Source: Chlorokybus atmophyticus
Lineage: Eukaryota > Streptophyta > Chlorokybophyceae > Chlorokybales > Chlorokybaceae
Assembly: GCA_009103225.1 (NCBI GenBank)
Contig: RHPI01001037.1
Span: forward strand, 435,949 to 484,633
Direction: 5' to 3'
Length of the DNA: 48,685 bases
Positions 12,588 through 23,699 of this stretch are shown piece after piece (position 1 is the stretch's first letter; the number at the start of each line of letters is the position of its first letter). The translations under genes and the position numbers were made by a program. The notes below the pieces were generated by a model. The model did not search any database. It saw only the letters and a list, made by a program, of their open reading frames with translations, and was not told the DNA's origin.

Positions 12588-13238
12588 TTTGTGTGGACGG
12601 AGGCACACGAGGTTGCTTTTACACGCGTCAAAGATGCATTAACACAAGCCCCTGTGTTAGCCTTCCCCAACCACACCAAGCCTTCCGTGGTGATCAGTGA
12701 TGCTTCCACCATCGGGTGTGGGGCAGTCCTTCTACAGGATGACAGACCATGTGCATATGAAAGCAAAACGTTCATTCCTGCTGAATGTAATTACACAACC
12801 ACTGAGCAGGAATTGCTCGGGGTGGTGCACGCGCTGCGCACATGGCGTTGCTACTTGGAAGGTGTGGAGTTTTCTGTGATTACTAATCACAACCCGCTCA
12901 CATTCTTTCATATGCAACAAAATCTGTCGAGGCGGCAAGCTAGGTGGAATGAATTTATTTCTCGTTTCACTTTCACTTGGCAATACCGTCCGGGTCGCAC
13001 CAATGTGGCGGATCCACTAAGTCGTAGCCCTACTCTTTTGACACTTACGCGCTCTCGAAGTACGCGTAATGTACAACATCCTAAAAATCTTAGGAAGGAA
13101 GTGTCCACATGCTGTAACTCAGATGATTGGTTTAGCAGTCAAACCAACTTGCAACAGCTTACTGCTGTTAGCAATCTGTGGTATATTGGGGAGCAGTTGG
13201 CAATTCCCACCTCGGGCGACTTGCGTAAGCACTGCTGA
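12588..13238 (+). pseudogene. element A RNase H
   Basis: It continues the RT frame after a single TAA stop. Motifs seen: VVISDASTIGCGAVLLQDD (first Asp), TTTEQELLGVVHALRTWR (Glu), ITNHNPLTFF (the usual TDH is NH here) and RPGRTNVADPLSR (last Asp). The order and spacing are normal for gypsy RNase H. The Asp to Asn change in ITNHN probably damages activity. Confidence 0.88.
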
Positions 13239-13244
13239 CATTCA

Positions 13245-14105
13245 GTGCATGACCCGCCGTATGCTGGGCATTTGGGGAAACACAAAACACTCAAAGCTGC
13301 GCAACAGTTATACTGGTGGCCGTCAATGTCAGCTGATGTGGATCAATATGTTCGCACATGTGACGTGTGTCAACGTAATAAGCTACTACGACAAAAACAA
13401 GCGGGATTGCTTAAACCGTTGGCAATTCCAGAACAAAAGTGGGATATTGTCAGTATGGATTTGATTACTGACCTACCTGAAACAGCAGCCAAATACACTG
13501 CTATTGTGGTTTTTGTCGACCATTTGACCAAAATGGTGCATTTTGCCCCGTGTTGCACAACTGTGAGTGCACGGGACTTGGCACATTTATTTGTGTCCAC
13601 GGTCTTTCGAGTTCACGGTGTACCGCGTGAACTTATCACAGATCGTGATCCTCGGTTTGTCTCCAAGTTTTGGAGAGAAGTCTGTGAATTGTTGGGGGTA
13701 AAACAAAGCATGTCGACTGCTTTCCACCCGCAAACGGACGGACAAACTGAGCGAGCAAATCAAATATTAGAAGAAATGCTTCGCCACTATGTGGCTCCTA
13801 ACCATGCTGATTGGGACAGGTACTTGCCAATGGCAGAGTTTGCTGTAAACAACGCGTGGCAGGAAAGTGTAAAAGAATCCCCATTTTTCTTGAATTATGG
13901 GATTCGCCCGAACACACCAGCGTCATTGCGTGTACCTCGCAATGCCTTGACTGTACCAGCGGCAAAGGAATTTGCCACTGATATGCAAGAAAATTTGGCT
14001 CGAGCTAAGCTATGTCTGTCAGAAGCACAGGACAGGCAAAAAGCTTATGCTGATACACATTTATCGCCGACATCGAAGAATGGCCACTTTCGATGTCGGC
14101 GATAA
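13245..14105 (+). pseudogene. element A integrase (zinc finger and catalytic core)
   Basis: The HHCC finger spans HDPPYAGHLG to CDVCQRNK. The DDE core is intact: SMDLITDLP, LITDRDPRF and QTERANQILEE. The frame ends in TAA at 14103-14105, inside a 19-bp inverted repeat that throws the C-terminus out of frame. Without that change it would run into the chromodomain. Confidence 0.92.
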
Positions 14106-14107
14106 AT
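14059..14107. repeat. perfect 19-bp inverted repeat at the integrase/chromodomain frameshift
   Basis: Arms 14059-14077 and 14089-14107 are exact reverse complements with an 11-nt spacer. The right arm encodes the conserved FDVGDK stretch. The left arm sits where the related element B has only a few residues, so the left arm looks like an inverted copy of the right one. Confidence 0.95.
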
Positions 14108-14517
14108 TTTTGCTTAATGCAAAGAACATAACCATCAAAGGTACGGGTGCTCGCAAGTTGCTGCCCCAATGGTTAGGTCCTTTCTCTATCACTGATAGAG
14201 TTGGTACGCACGCTCATCGACTGCAATTGCCCCCCAGTGTGCGTATACACAACGTGTTGCATGTGAACTTGTTGAAACCTTACCGCTCAGATGGTAGAAC
14301 ACAGCCTCCACCACCGCCAGTTGAGGTGGACAGCGAGCTCGTATACGAGGTGGAAGCTAAATTGAACCATAAGCTAAATGGTCGAGGACGCGCAACTCGC
14401 TATTCGGTGAAATGGAAAGGGTATGGCCCAGAACATAACACTTGGGAGCCCGACAGGCATCTTACGCACTGCCGCGAGTTGCTTCGAGCTTATTGGGATT
14501 CACGTCCTGTCCCATAA
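14080..14517 (+). pseudogene. element A integrase C-terminus with chromodomain
   Basis: This frame lies +1 relative to the integrase core. It contains the GPF/Y-type module (PQWLGPFSI, NVLHVNLLKPY) and then a chromodomain (YEVEAKLNHK, RYSVKWKGYGPEHNTWEP). Chromodomains on chromovirus integrases bind methylated histone H3 and steer insertion to heterochromatin. The aromatic Y, W and W positions are present. Confidence 0.9.
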
Positions 14518-14652
14518 AATGTGGGCTGGGTTTTATGACAGACTGGCAGTGCAGTTTCATTACCACCCTGTCATTTCCTGCTATCTCACTGGTTGCAATT
14601 ACTCGAAATCAAGCCTGATTAACTTGAATTCAACGAGGACGTTGGAAATTCT

Positions 14653-14665
14653 AAGTGGGGGGGAA
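14653..14665 (+). other. polypurine tract of element A
   Basis: A purine-rich stretch (AAGTGGGGGGGAA) directly precedes the TGT of the 3' LTR, the expected site of plus-strand priming. One T interrupts it. Confidence 0.85.
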
Positions 14666-15216
14666 TGTAAAGGGAGCAATAATAATAGGGGTATTATTGC
14701 TACCTAAATAACACATTCTGTATGAATAAGTATCTAAATATGCTTATTTATACCTCTTTTCTACGGTTCCTCGCTTATTAAAGGCTATGATGCTTAATCA
14801 TAGCTTAAATAAGTCCCAATGGGTGTAGAACCGCTTATTCAAGCCTATTTAGTGTCACATTTGATATAATGTGGTCACTATCTCGTTAGGTACCTTACGA
14901 TAGGTATCTTTCGATAAGTCCCTTATCGATAGGTACCTTATCTGAGCTGTGATTGGCTCACGCTAGATTTCCTAACTACCCTATCTGTAGGGTCGATATC
15001 TAGTTGTGAGTGAATTATCGCCAGGTATATATTTGATATACTCTTGATGTAAAAGGTCACATCAAATTGATGTAAAAGGTCACATCAAACTGATGTGAGA
15101 GACTTTTCAGTTCTCTGCTCCGTGGCGGCCACGCCGTTGCAAGGCTTGTCATAGGCGGTGTGGGTGTTGGGGTAGAGGATTGAAGGGGCATCACCGGCAA
15201 CGGTGGTGTTGTTACA
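14666..15216 (+). repeat. element A 3' LTR (551 bp)
   Basis: It matches the 5' LTR except for about a dozen substitutions and a 23-bp tandem duplication. It ends GTTACA, followed by ATTTG. Confidence 0.95.
15045..15090. repeat. 23-bp tandem duplication unique to the 3' LTR
   Basis: Units 15045-15067 and 15068-15090 differ at one base. The 5' LTR has one unit, which accounts exactly for the 551 versus 528 bp length difference. Each unit holds TGATGT and ACATCA, which are reverse complements. Confidence 0.9.
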
Positions 15217-15221
15217 ATTTG
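15217..15221. repeat. target-site duplication of element A, right copy (ATTTG)
   Basis: It is identical to 8096-8100. Confidence 0.93.
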
Positions 15222-17304
15222 CTAGATTGCTATGTATTTAATTTATTAATGCACGATAGCATCTTAAGTAAGTTTATATGTTGCTATCATAATACATGTA
15301 CAACGCATGTAATGTGTTTATCGATGCCATTGTCTTTAGCTGTGATAATTTGCTATGTTTGTTGCACCATCACGCATTTTTGCAATTTCTATCAGATCTC
15401 AATTGAGGCCGTTTGCAAAAATGTATGCTGCATGAAAGTTTATCCGTTAATTCTGTCAATTTTGTTATAAGTGTATTAAAAGTAACAATAACATTGTTCA
15501 TGCAGATTTGCAAGTCGACTTTCAACAATGACAAGGCAACTATGTACATGTAGCGCGTGCATATGCACTCCTTGAAATATGGCTTCAAGTGCGTGGGATC
15601 CAAGCAATGTGCCGCACGTGCTATAACATTGTGGACAACTTGCGCGTCGTCACGCTTACGGTACGATATTGCGCAACTTAATGCGCTTGGTCGACGATTT
15701 CTTCTCAAACGGATGCGCGAATCACGAATTCTTCTCGCTCTGCTTGTGTTTTCGATATTTGTGCATGTAAGTTGATGTCGCCACGCACCAGATCCACCCA
15801 CTCACCGGTTGGCAGCGACTCATCTTTATCAACCTGAAGAGATCACGAGCAATCACCTCTTGGGCGTGCCGCAAGAGTGGCGGCCACGCTTGCAACACGG
15901 GGGTGCTCTTTGGATGTCCCATCAAATGGCAGCGTTATAAAGCTGGAGGATGTCTTCCATTGCCCATGTACGAGGCTTGCATCGCGATGACGTTATGCAA
16001 GTGTACATGAGCATTTTGATTGTAATGTGTTTAGTATTAAGGGGTTGAAGTCGTGTACCTTTCATTGCGTGAACGCATTGTATGAATACATTCAACACTT
16101 CGTTTAAATTCACTTTGTATCTTGAAAACCGCATAGCTGGCGGTGCCAAAATTGCACAGGTAATACCAGCAGTATGGTATGATAATGGTATAGCTCTGTT
16201 CCATAAACCGCGGTCATTCCTTTACCTTGCAATGCTTCACATGAAGAAAAATGTGGTTTGCAAACATATGTAACATATGTAAGAAAACCTTCGAGATTGA
16301 CTGAATATTCTCGCAAACAACAGCGTAATGGTTAAAGCTGTATCAGCTCAATGATGCAAAAATGTAATACGCTTGTGTATCACGTTGAAGCTTCGACATA
16401 TTCATGCCTTAATAAAAGCACCCGAAGCTTTCGAGTGCTTTGCCACATGGTCTTTAAGTTTGAAACACAGGCAGTATTAATAATGTAATATCTTGTTTAT
16501 CTCTAAGCAAACCTGCAATTAATAAAGCATTGGTCCTCTGTTTGCATTAAAAGTTGTCAAACCCGTAACATATAGTACTAAGGTGAGAAGCATAGCTTTC
16601 AAGTGTTGTTAATAGAGGTGGCGCATGCCGTGTCAAGCGGTTGTACAAAGCGCAAAATACAACATTGAATACTTGGTGGAGTCAAACGTAATGTAAATGA
16701 ATATATGCGGAAGGTGCAAGCTATTGACCAATTACTTGCGTACTATTACTATAATTGAGGTTTACCAAACAACACTGGACTTATGTGCGTGAATGTGCCA
16801 GGTCATGGCAAACTCTGTGTGCAATGCACAACACTATGCTTGTGCATAATGAGCATCATTTCATGCTACAAAATGATGTGTTGTATATCGTATATATGGG
16901 CGTGCAGATGTCTTATTCGGGCCCGCAATCATGTAAACTTTTCACATGCCACTCTCATGCCAACATACATGAGTATAACAAGCTAGCGGACTGCATTGTA
17001 TACATGTACACCTTCCCACAGAATGTGCTTCGTGCAACTCTTATGTATGAGCTTTCCAAGTATAAATGTAATGTGCCATGCTGCAAGTATTGCGCTGCGA
17101 GCAACATGGCAAAATCGCCCTGCTTGCGTGTGCGCTAACCAAATGACTAAAGGTGAAGAATTTATGGTGACCAGCCTAATCAATGAGGGCCCTTATTAAG
17201 GCCCCAAGTCCTTTAACACCGATTTGTCCCTTAACGTCCGGATTGATGTTGAGATCACATAATACCTTCGTGGCACGCGTCTGTAACGCCACCCTATGTT
17301 ATCA
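15222..17304. other. AT-rich intergenic region without a recognisable gene
   Basis: All open frames here are short and none shows a domain. The composition resembles 7740-8100, so this is probably the other half of the region element A landed in. A 27-nt near-perfect palindrome (16415-16441, one mismatch) lies just after AATAAAAG. Confidence 0.6.
16415..16441. repeat. 27-nt near-perfect palindrome
   Basis: AAAGCAC-C-CGAA faces TTCG-A-GTGCTTT around a central GC, with one mismatched pair. It could be a relic of a small inverted-repeat element. No function is evident. Confidence 0.6.
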
Positions 17305-17590
17305 ACATTTGTATGTAAGATATCGGCAGCTATGTATTGAATATCAACATACTTGTCTTCTTAGACGTCTTTGTCTACAAGATAGTTACATCTACATAAT
17401 AGACATTTCTAGCCCACAGCAATGTCTGTCTGTTAAACACCTACGTATAAGATGTTTACATCTACAATATAGACATAGGTGGCTAACTATTCCACATCAA
17501 TGCTACCTTGTAGCAGCAAGCATACATGCTTGTTGATTGTCTATCTCACACATGTCTAAGCACTTAGAGCATAACTACTAGCCGCGTTAC
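17305..17590 (+). repeat. dispersed repeat, copy 1
   Basis: It matches 34624-35026 in the same orientation (shared words include ATATCAACATACTTGTCTTC and GATGTTTACATCTACAATAT). It lacks about 115 bp present in copy 2, including the left arm of copy 2's hairpin. Its right edge abuts TIR element copy 1. It has no coding capacity. Confidence 0.85.
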
Positions 17591-18984
17591 CGTCGCAAAT
17601 TTTACATGGTGACTGACCAGGGACGGAGGGATTGTCAAGTGCCTGACCCCATCTGACCCTAACGAACCAAACGACTTGAGCCATAAAGGGACTGAATGAA
17701 CTGCCGGTGCATGTTGTGGACAATAATAAATTGCCGACCGCCTATCGTACAGTAAAGTGGATTGTTGCCTACCGATGATGACGTGACAGCAACGTATTTT
17801 TACGGCCGACCGCCGGTCATCTAGCTTACGCAACGGCCTACCTATGATGACAATATAATTTAATTGAATGTTTTGGCCCATAATGGTGACGAATGATATC
17901 GGTGAGTCAAAGTTGTACCGCGGCGGCGACGAACGTTAATTGGCAAGCAAGTGACCATCCAGTCCCAACTAAGTCACTTAAGAGGGACGAGCGATGGCGG
18001 CAAGTACAACAGTGGTACAACAGTTCCATCATAGTACATAATATGGTACTCATCACGAGAAAGTATACTGGTGTCGTCGTATCATTAATGGTACGATTGT
18101 ACCGTAGAAATCAAATTTTAATTTGAAACCGTTGAGCATTTATTTCAAATGCTCAGCAGCTTCAACAACAGTTGTGCGGCGGCGGCGACAACGGCGGACA
18201 GTAGGTAAGTTTGTCCAACGTTGCACTACGCACAACACCGCATGCAGCCTAACCACCCTTCTTGTCTTAGGGCGGCCATGCCAGGGCAGGCTAGGCTTGA
18301 TCAAGCTAGGCCAAACCACGCTAGGCCAAATCAGGCTGCGCGGCAGCGGCGGCGGTACATGGCAAGCGGCAGGACGTGAGTGTGTATGTTGTGTATGTTC
18401 ACTGCGCTTGTTTAATTGCCTTGATCGCCTTGTGCTTTTCAGCGCCGGCGGAAGAGGAGGAACAGCGGCGGCGGAGCTAGAGCGGGCGGTGCAAGAGCGG
18501 CAGCTTAGTACAAGGGTAGTAGTACTAGTAGTTGTCGTAGTAGTAGTAGCTCAGTGTAATTTCCGTTGTAATTTCTTGTTAATATTTTCCAAGCACATTC
18601 TTGCAACGATGATCACGTGTGACACCCAATTATGACTGCAAAGGTACACATCACCAACGGCTGGTACCTTGTAGGTACCTTAAGGTACCTGACAATTTCG
18701 CTCAGTCAGCATACAATCGCGGTACCTAATTGTTAGGTAGCGGTTAGATACTTGTTACTTAGGCAAAGTCGCCTTATCGTGAGTGAGAGGTCACTTTCAG
18801 GTACCTATCAGCTAGGGTCAGTCCTTTTATGCAGACGGCCGCCGACTGATGGTGACGGCCGTTATACTTAGGTCCGTGTATCGAGAATATAGGTGGACTG
18901 AGCCACGACAGTGCAAATGGGTATCCTCAGGTGCACGGCCGCTGCCAATATCCAGTCTGCCGGCAGGGAAAACATTTTGCAACG
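17591..18984 (+). mobile_element. TIR element, copy 1 (non-autonomous DNA transposon candidate)
   Basis: It starts CGTCGCAAATTTTACATGG and ends GGAAAACATTTTGCAACG, giving short imperfect terminal inverted repeats. An inverted, diverged copy lies at 21648-23262: both share the outer 150 nt (GTGCCTGACC, GCCATAAAG, CCTATCGTAC) and the inner 150 nt (GGTGGACTGAGCCACGAC). I find no transposase. An open frame at 18123-18635 is Ala/Gly/Val-rich low-complexity sequence and is probably not coding. Dinucleotide AC flanks both ends, a weak hint of a very short target duplication. Confidence 0.7.
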
Positions 18985-19169
18985 ACACTCCTCTCCACCT
19001 ACTTTGTAACGGTCTCCGACATATATTTAGTTTGGAAACCAACGAGACATGAAGGTGGCCAACCTCGATGGTTGCCTCTCGCGAGTGCACTCTAAGTTAG
19101 TAGGTTTGGCTTAGGGTTGCACACGTCTTGTGCACATCCAAAAGGGCCTTATAGCTACACAAAGGGTAG

Positions 19170-19846
19170 CTAGGCTTGGGTTAGGTGTTCGTTAATTGCA
19201 AGGAATTCTTGCATTAACTCTTGGCAATTTGCTAAGTCCTTCTCAAAAACCCAGGAGTTGTGTTCTACACCATAGCCCTTCCATTGTACAAGGTACTCAG
19301 GAGAACGTTTCTACCATGAGGACGGCGTGCCAATATCGCCTCTACCTCATACTCCCACTCACCATCCATCAACTCGGGTAGAGGTGGGGGTTGGACTCTA
19401 CCATCACTTTTGTACTCCCTTAGCAATGATACATGGAACACGTCATGTATATTAAAGTGCTCCGGGAGGCGAAGCTTATACGCCACGGCGCCAATGGGAC
19501 AAAGCACCTCGAAAGGGCCAATCCACTTGTGTGGAAGCTTCTTACTTCCCCGACTCTTGATCGTAATGTTTTTCGTGGTAAGCAACACTTGTTGCCCAAC
19601 ACGAAACGCTACTTCCCGGCAATCCTTGTCGGCAAAGTCATTTTGGCGGCCTTGAGCACTCTCCGTAGCGGCTTTAGCTTTGCTTTGCGCGTCTTCTAGG
19701 CGTGCGGCAAGCTCTCCCGCGACCGGTGCCCTTGCCTTCTTTACGGATACCTTTTCATTAGACGCACAAGGTGGTTTGCCACAGTTCAAGAAGAAGGGAC
19801 TCTCCTTCACCAATTCCTGATAGACCGAGTTCATGCCGAACTCCAC
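19170..19846 (-). pseudogene. element B integrase C-terminus and chromodomain
   Basis: The frame runs from KESPFFLNCGKPP through VLLTTKNITIKSRGSKKLP, WIGPFEV and VFHVSLLREYKSDG to YEVEAILARRP. A frameshift near 19310 moves the chromodomain (YLVQWKGYGVEHNSWV) to another frame, which ends at TAG (19170-19172). The chromodomain is therefore complete at sequence level. Confidence 0.85.
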
Positions 19847-20480
19847 TACATAAGAAGCTCATCCCAATTGTCTTGGCTTGCCGACACATAGTGCCGCAAG
19901 ACTTGTTTCAAGTTTCTATTCATCCTCTCCGTTTGCCCGTCACTCAAATGATGATATGCGGTGGACATGGATTGCTGAATCCCTACTGTCTAACACACAC
20001 TTAGTTAGAATGCTCCCGTGAATCTTGAATCTCTATCCAAGACCAACTCCTGTGGGGGTCCATGAAGCTTAAACACGTTTGCTATGATTAACTTAGCAAA
20101 CTCAACCGCATTGATCTCCGTCTTACATGCGGCGAAGTGAGCCATCTTGCTCAACTTGTCTACAAAACAACAATGACCTCGTTGCCATGCTTTGTCTTTG
20201 GTAGCTCCATTATTAAGTCCATGCTCACACTCTCCCACATGTCATCGGGCACGGGTAGAGGTACAAGCAAGCCACCCTTGCGTGCATTGATGGACTTGTT
20301 ACGTTGACACGAGTCTCATGTCTTCACATATGCCTCGATGTCACTTGTCATTAAAGGCCACCAATAGCTTCTTTGCGCAAGCTGATGGTCTTCTTGATGC
20401 CGAAGTGCCCTCGGTAGGGAGGGTCATGCATCTCGCTCATGCACGCCACTCGAAGGCCCGGTTCATCCGGCACCACTACC
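19847..20480 (-). pseudogene. element B integrase finger and core, degraded
   Basis: The best stretch is 20005-20238, with FVDKLSKMAHFAACKTEINA, VFKLHGPPQELVLDRDSRF and the second catalytic Asp. The HHCC finger is recognisable upstream near 20420 (MHDPPYRGHFGIKKT). Several stops and indels separate these pieces. Confidence 0.75.
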
Positions 20481-20559
20481 GCCTCACCCTTGTACCAAAA
20501 ATTGCCTTATTGCACTAGCTCGGAGTTGTTTAACTCCTTGAACCATTGATTCATGAGGT

Positions 20560-21349
20560 AAGCACTTCATATCGTAGCTTCCAAGCTAATTGGCTCTCTC
20601 TTGCTCCCTTTGACCGATTCTAGTCTCGGCATTACTTGTGCTTGCGACTTTATCGCCACCGCAACGGTCATATCTTTATTCCTAAAGCTTGAGAGCTTTG
20701 CGGGCACTCCACTTGGAGGGGCCGCGACATTAATCCTTCGCGGCCTATACTCCCATTCAAAGTAAAAGCGCGATAAGAACTCGGCCCACCGTGCTTGCCT
20801 TCAAGACAAGTTGGGTTGTTGGGGAAGGTAGATGAGGGGATTGTGGCCGTTTACAACCTTGAACTTCACCCCCTCTGAGTAACAACGCCACTTCCACAAG
20901 GCGTTTATTACTCAAAGCAAATCTTGCTCGGTGGTGGTGCAGTTGCGCTCGGCGTCACTAAACTTGCGTGACTCGAAAGCAACGGGATGTCCATCTTGCA
21001 ACAACACCGCACCGGTGCCGTGCAAGCTGGCATCACTTACCACCTCGAAGGGTTGAGAGAAGTCCGGCATTTGCAACATTGGTGCATTCACTGATGCATC
21101 TTTGATGCCATCAAAGGCGCGTTGTTGTGTCTCCCCCCAACTCCATGTGACCTCCTTGCTCAACATCTTAGTGAGCGGTGTTGCTTTGGTCGAGTACCCT
21201 AGGATGAAGCGCTTAAAGTAGTTGGCTAGGCCTAAAAATGACCGCAAGTCGGACACGTTTTTTGATGAAGGCCGTTCCTTCACCACGCCTACTTTTGTAG
21301 GGTCGGCCTTGATGGTTCCATTACCAACTACGTGACCAAGGAACAACAC
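20560..21349 (-). pseudogene. element B RT connection domain and RNase H
   Basis: The frame 21349-20912 reads FLGHVVGNGTIKADPTK, FLGLANYFKRF, then RNase H motifs VVSDASLHGTGAVLLQDG and TTTEQDLL. It continues past a stop with the basic/aromatic end of RNase H (WRCYSEGV, WAEFLSRF) in the same frame. Confidence 0.82.
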
Positions 21350-21647
21350 CTCTTCTTCAAAGAAGCGACATTTCTCAGAACTTGTGCTTGCGTAGTGTGT
21401 TAAAAACTGTTAGAGTTGGAGGTGCTTAGCATGCTCCTCTTCATTCTCGCTATACACCAAAATGTCGTCCAAATAGACGAGCACAAACTTGTTGATGTAG
21501 GAAGCAAGGATGTGGTTCATTACCGCTTGAAAAGTAGCAGGTGCATTGGTTAGACCAAAAGCAACACTTTGTACTGAAAATGGCCTTTTGGTGTCCGAAA
21601 AGCAGTTCTCGATATATGTTCTTTAGTGATTTGGATGTATTGATAAC
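21350..21647 (-). pseudogene. element B reverse transcriptase, C-half
   Basis: RT sequence resumes right after TIR copy 2: the segment reads [19 protein letters not shown], then the catalytic box [13 protein letters not shown] near 21460-21490. Stops and indels break the frame between them. Confidence 0.8.
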
Positions 21648-22314
21648 ATCGCAAAATGTTTCCCCCTGCCGGCGGGTTAAATACTGGTAACGGCCGTGCA
21701 CCTGAGGATACTTACTGTAGACTGTCGTGGCTCAGTCCACCTGTAATCTCGATATAAAGACCGAAGTATAACGGGCATCCTCGGCCATTTACACAAAGGG
21801 ACTGACCTAGACGGACATGTACCTGTCAGGTACTTATCAGTCAAGTAAAAGGGACTTAACCTAACTAACCGGTATTTGTAAGATACATATCGGTCAAGCA
21901 AAGGTGACTTAGCCTAACTAACAGGTATCTGACCGGTACTTATCAGCTAGGTACCGGCAACTTTGTGGTAACTGTCCCTAACCGCCAGGTACCTAGTTTT
22001 GACTAACGGTACCTTAGAGTACCGTCAGTGATGAGTAGGTACCGCGTTTGTGTAACATCGACTGTGCAAGACGGCAATCATATGTCACAACCTGATTACA
22101 TCACAGTCATATACATGTCACCTACACAGTACAAGCCCCACTACTAGCATACTACGGTATACTACTACACTACGGTAGTAGTACTACCTACTACACTACA
22201 GTCTGCCGCCGCTAAGTCTTGTAATGCCGCTTGCCTGCTGCTTCCGCCCTCCTAGCCTGGCCGTCCTGAGGAAAGAGGGGCGATCAGCTAGGGCGGTGCA
22301 ACTCATTATATACA

Positions 22315-22344
22315 CACCACCACCACCACCACCACCACCACCAC
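22315..22344. repeat. (CAC)n microsatellite
   Basis: About ten CAC units lie inside TIR copy 2, followed by CAA-rich and then GCC-rich runs near 22380-22395 and 22490-22520. Confidence 0.85.
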
Positions 22345-22634
22345 AACCACAACAACAACAACAGCGCACCTGCTGGCGGCCGCCGCCGCCGCCTAGTGGC
22401 CGCCCTGCAACACGAAGGGTGGAAGGGCGGTCAGGCTGCGCTGCTGCGCACTACACGACAAGACATGCACAAGCACACAAGCACATACCTGCCGCCACCG
22501 CCACCGCCGCCGCCGCCGCAGCACAACGCTCAACTGCGCAAGTCAACTTGCACAGTTGAGCGTTGTGTTGCGGCTTAGCGTTTGAATTCACAAGGGGGCC
22601 GTTGAGTTTGGACAAATCAACGGCTTCCTTTATG

Positions 22635-22800
22635 ACACCATCGTACCTTTACAATGGAACTTTTGTACCATCATAATGGTACAAAAGTATCAATATAATG
22701 GTACCATTACCATAGTACCATTGTCATGGTACCGCTGTACCATCATGGTACTGCTGTACCATATGATATGACAATGATACGATGTACCATTGTCTTGAGA
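22635..22800. repeat. array of GTACCAT/ATGGTAC hairpins
   Basis: Repeated GTACCAT and its complement ATGGTAC make overlapping hairpins. The strongest has perfect 12-bp arms at 22660-22671 and 22676-22687 around a 4-nt loop. A weaker version of the same words occurs in TIR copy 1 near 18000-18110. Confidence 0.8.
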
Positions 22801-23262
22801 CGAAACTTCCATCGTATCATACATCGGTACTTGTCCCAACTCACCCCCACCGCTCGTCCCTCAGTTGGGACTGATAAGTCACTTGCTTGCCATTTTTAAT
22901 ATATTACCGACGCAAAATGCTATACGACTGGCGGTCGATCGTATTAACTATGTAAATATTCCGTATTATTCGTCGAAATTAGGGGACTGAGAGGTGACCT
23001 TATTGCCATAACCGGTAGGTCGCCGCCGCGGGTGCTGTACGACCGGCGGTCGGCCGTCGACATATATTACAAGCAGGTCATGACAGGCAGGCAGCAGTCC
23101 AATATATTGTACGATAGGCCATCGGCCGTTGCTTGTTATCCACAATATATACCGGCAGTCCAGTCAGTTCCTTTATGGCCCAAGTCAGGGTTAGGTACGG
23201 TCAGGTAGGGTCAGGCACTCGTCAGTCCCTCAATCCCCAGTCACCGTGTAAAATTTGCGACG

Positions 23263-23599
23263 AACCCGCTGTCAAGTCCAATGCACTCAACACCTTTACT
23301 TTGCCCAGCTGGTTGAACAAGTCATCGATCCTTGGTACAGGATACTTGTTCTTTACGGTGTCGTTGTTTAAAGCCCGATAGTCCACGCACATGCGCAAAG
23401 CTCTATTATGAGGTAGAGGAACAAACAAGATCGGTGCCGCATACGGCGAGAAACTAGGCTCAATCAACTTCTTCTCAAGTAGCATCGAGATTTGCTTCTC
23501 CGTCTCCGCGTACTCAACTGGGCTCAGCCTATACAAAGCCACTAATGATGGAGGCACTTTCTTCTCATCTTTGAGGTATTGTATGCCAAACTTTGACAT
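23263..23599 (-). pseudogene. element B reverse transcriptase, N-half
   Basis: It reads YRLSPVEYAETEKQI, FSPYAAPILFVPLPHN, MCVDYRALNNDTVKNKYPVP and LSALDLTAG, then stops at the TIR insertion. These are the conserved RT fingers and the first palm block including the first catalytic Asp (ALDLT). Confidence 0.88.
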
Positions 23600-23699
23600 T
23601 GAATGGCACGCTCTGGTGGGAGTGAAGGTAGTTCATCCTTGAACACGTCCATGATGTTAACAACAATAGGGTGGAGCGCTTGCTTCTCATTGATAGAAG

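Larger units (their letters stand above)
8101..15216 (+). mobile_element. element A: full-length Ty3/gypsy chromovirus with decayed coding region
   Basis: It has two LTRs with TG...CA ends, a PBS, a PPT and a perfect 5-bp target duplication. Domain order is gag, protease, RT, RNase H, integrase, chromodomain, which is the Ty3/gypsy chromovirus order. The LTRs differ at only about a dozen positions by hand count plus one 23-bp duplication, so the insertion is fairly young. Yet gag and pol carry at least three in-frame stops and four frame changes. The source RNA was probably already defective and moved in trans, or decay has been fast. Confidence 0.95.
21648..23262 (-). mobile_element. TIR element, copy 2, inserted in element B RT
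   Basis: On the minus strand it starts CGTCGCAAATTTTACACGG and ends GGGGGAAACATTTTGCGATG, and it is an inverted relative of copy 1. Removing it rejoins RT between LTAG and the residues before HISRTAF, with two or three duplicated bases (AA or AAC), so the insertion is clean. It contains a CAC-repeat tract, a GCC tract and an array of GTACCAT hairpins. No transposase is encoded. Confidence 0.75.

Noticed and set aside
18123..18635. 170-codon frame in TIR copy 1 as a transposase
   Set aside because: It includes a run of Val from a GTA/GTC repeat, the inverted copy does not preserve it, and no catalytic motif is visible.
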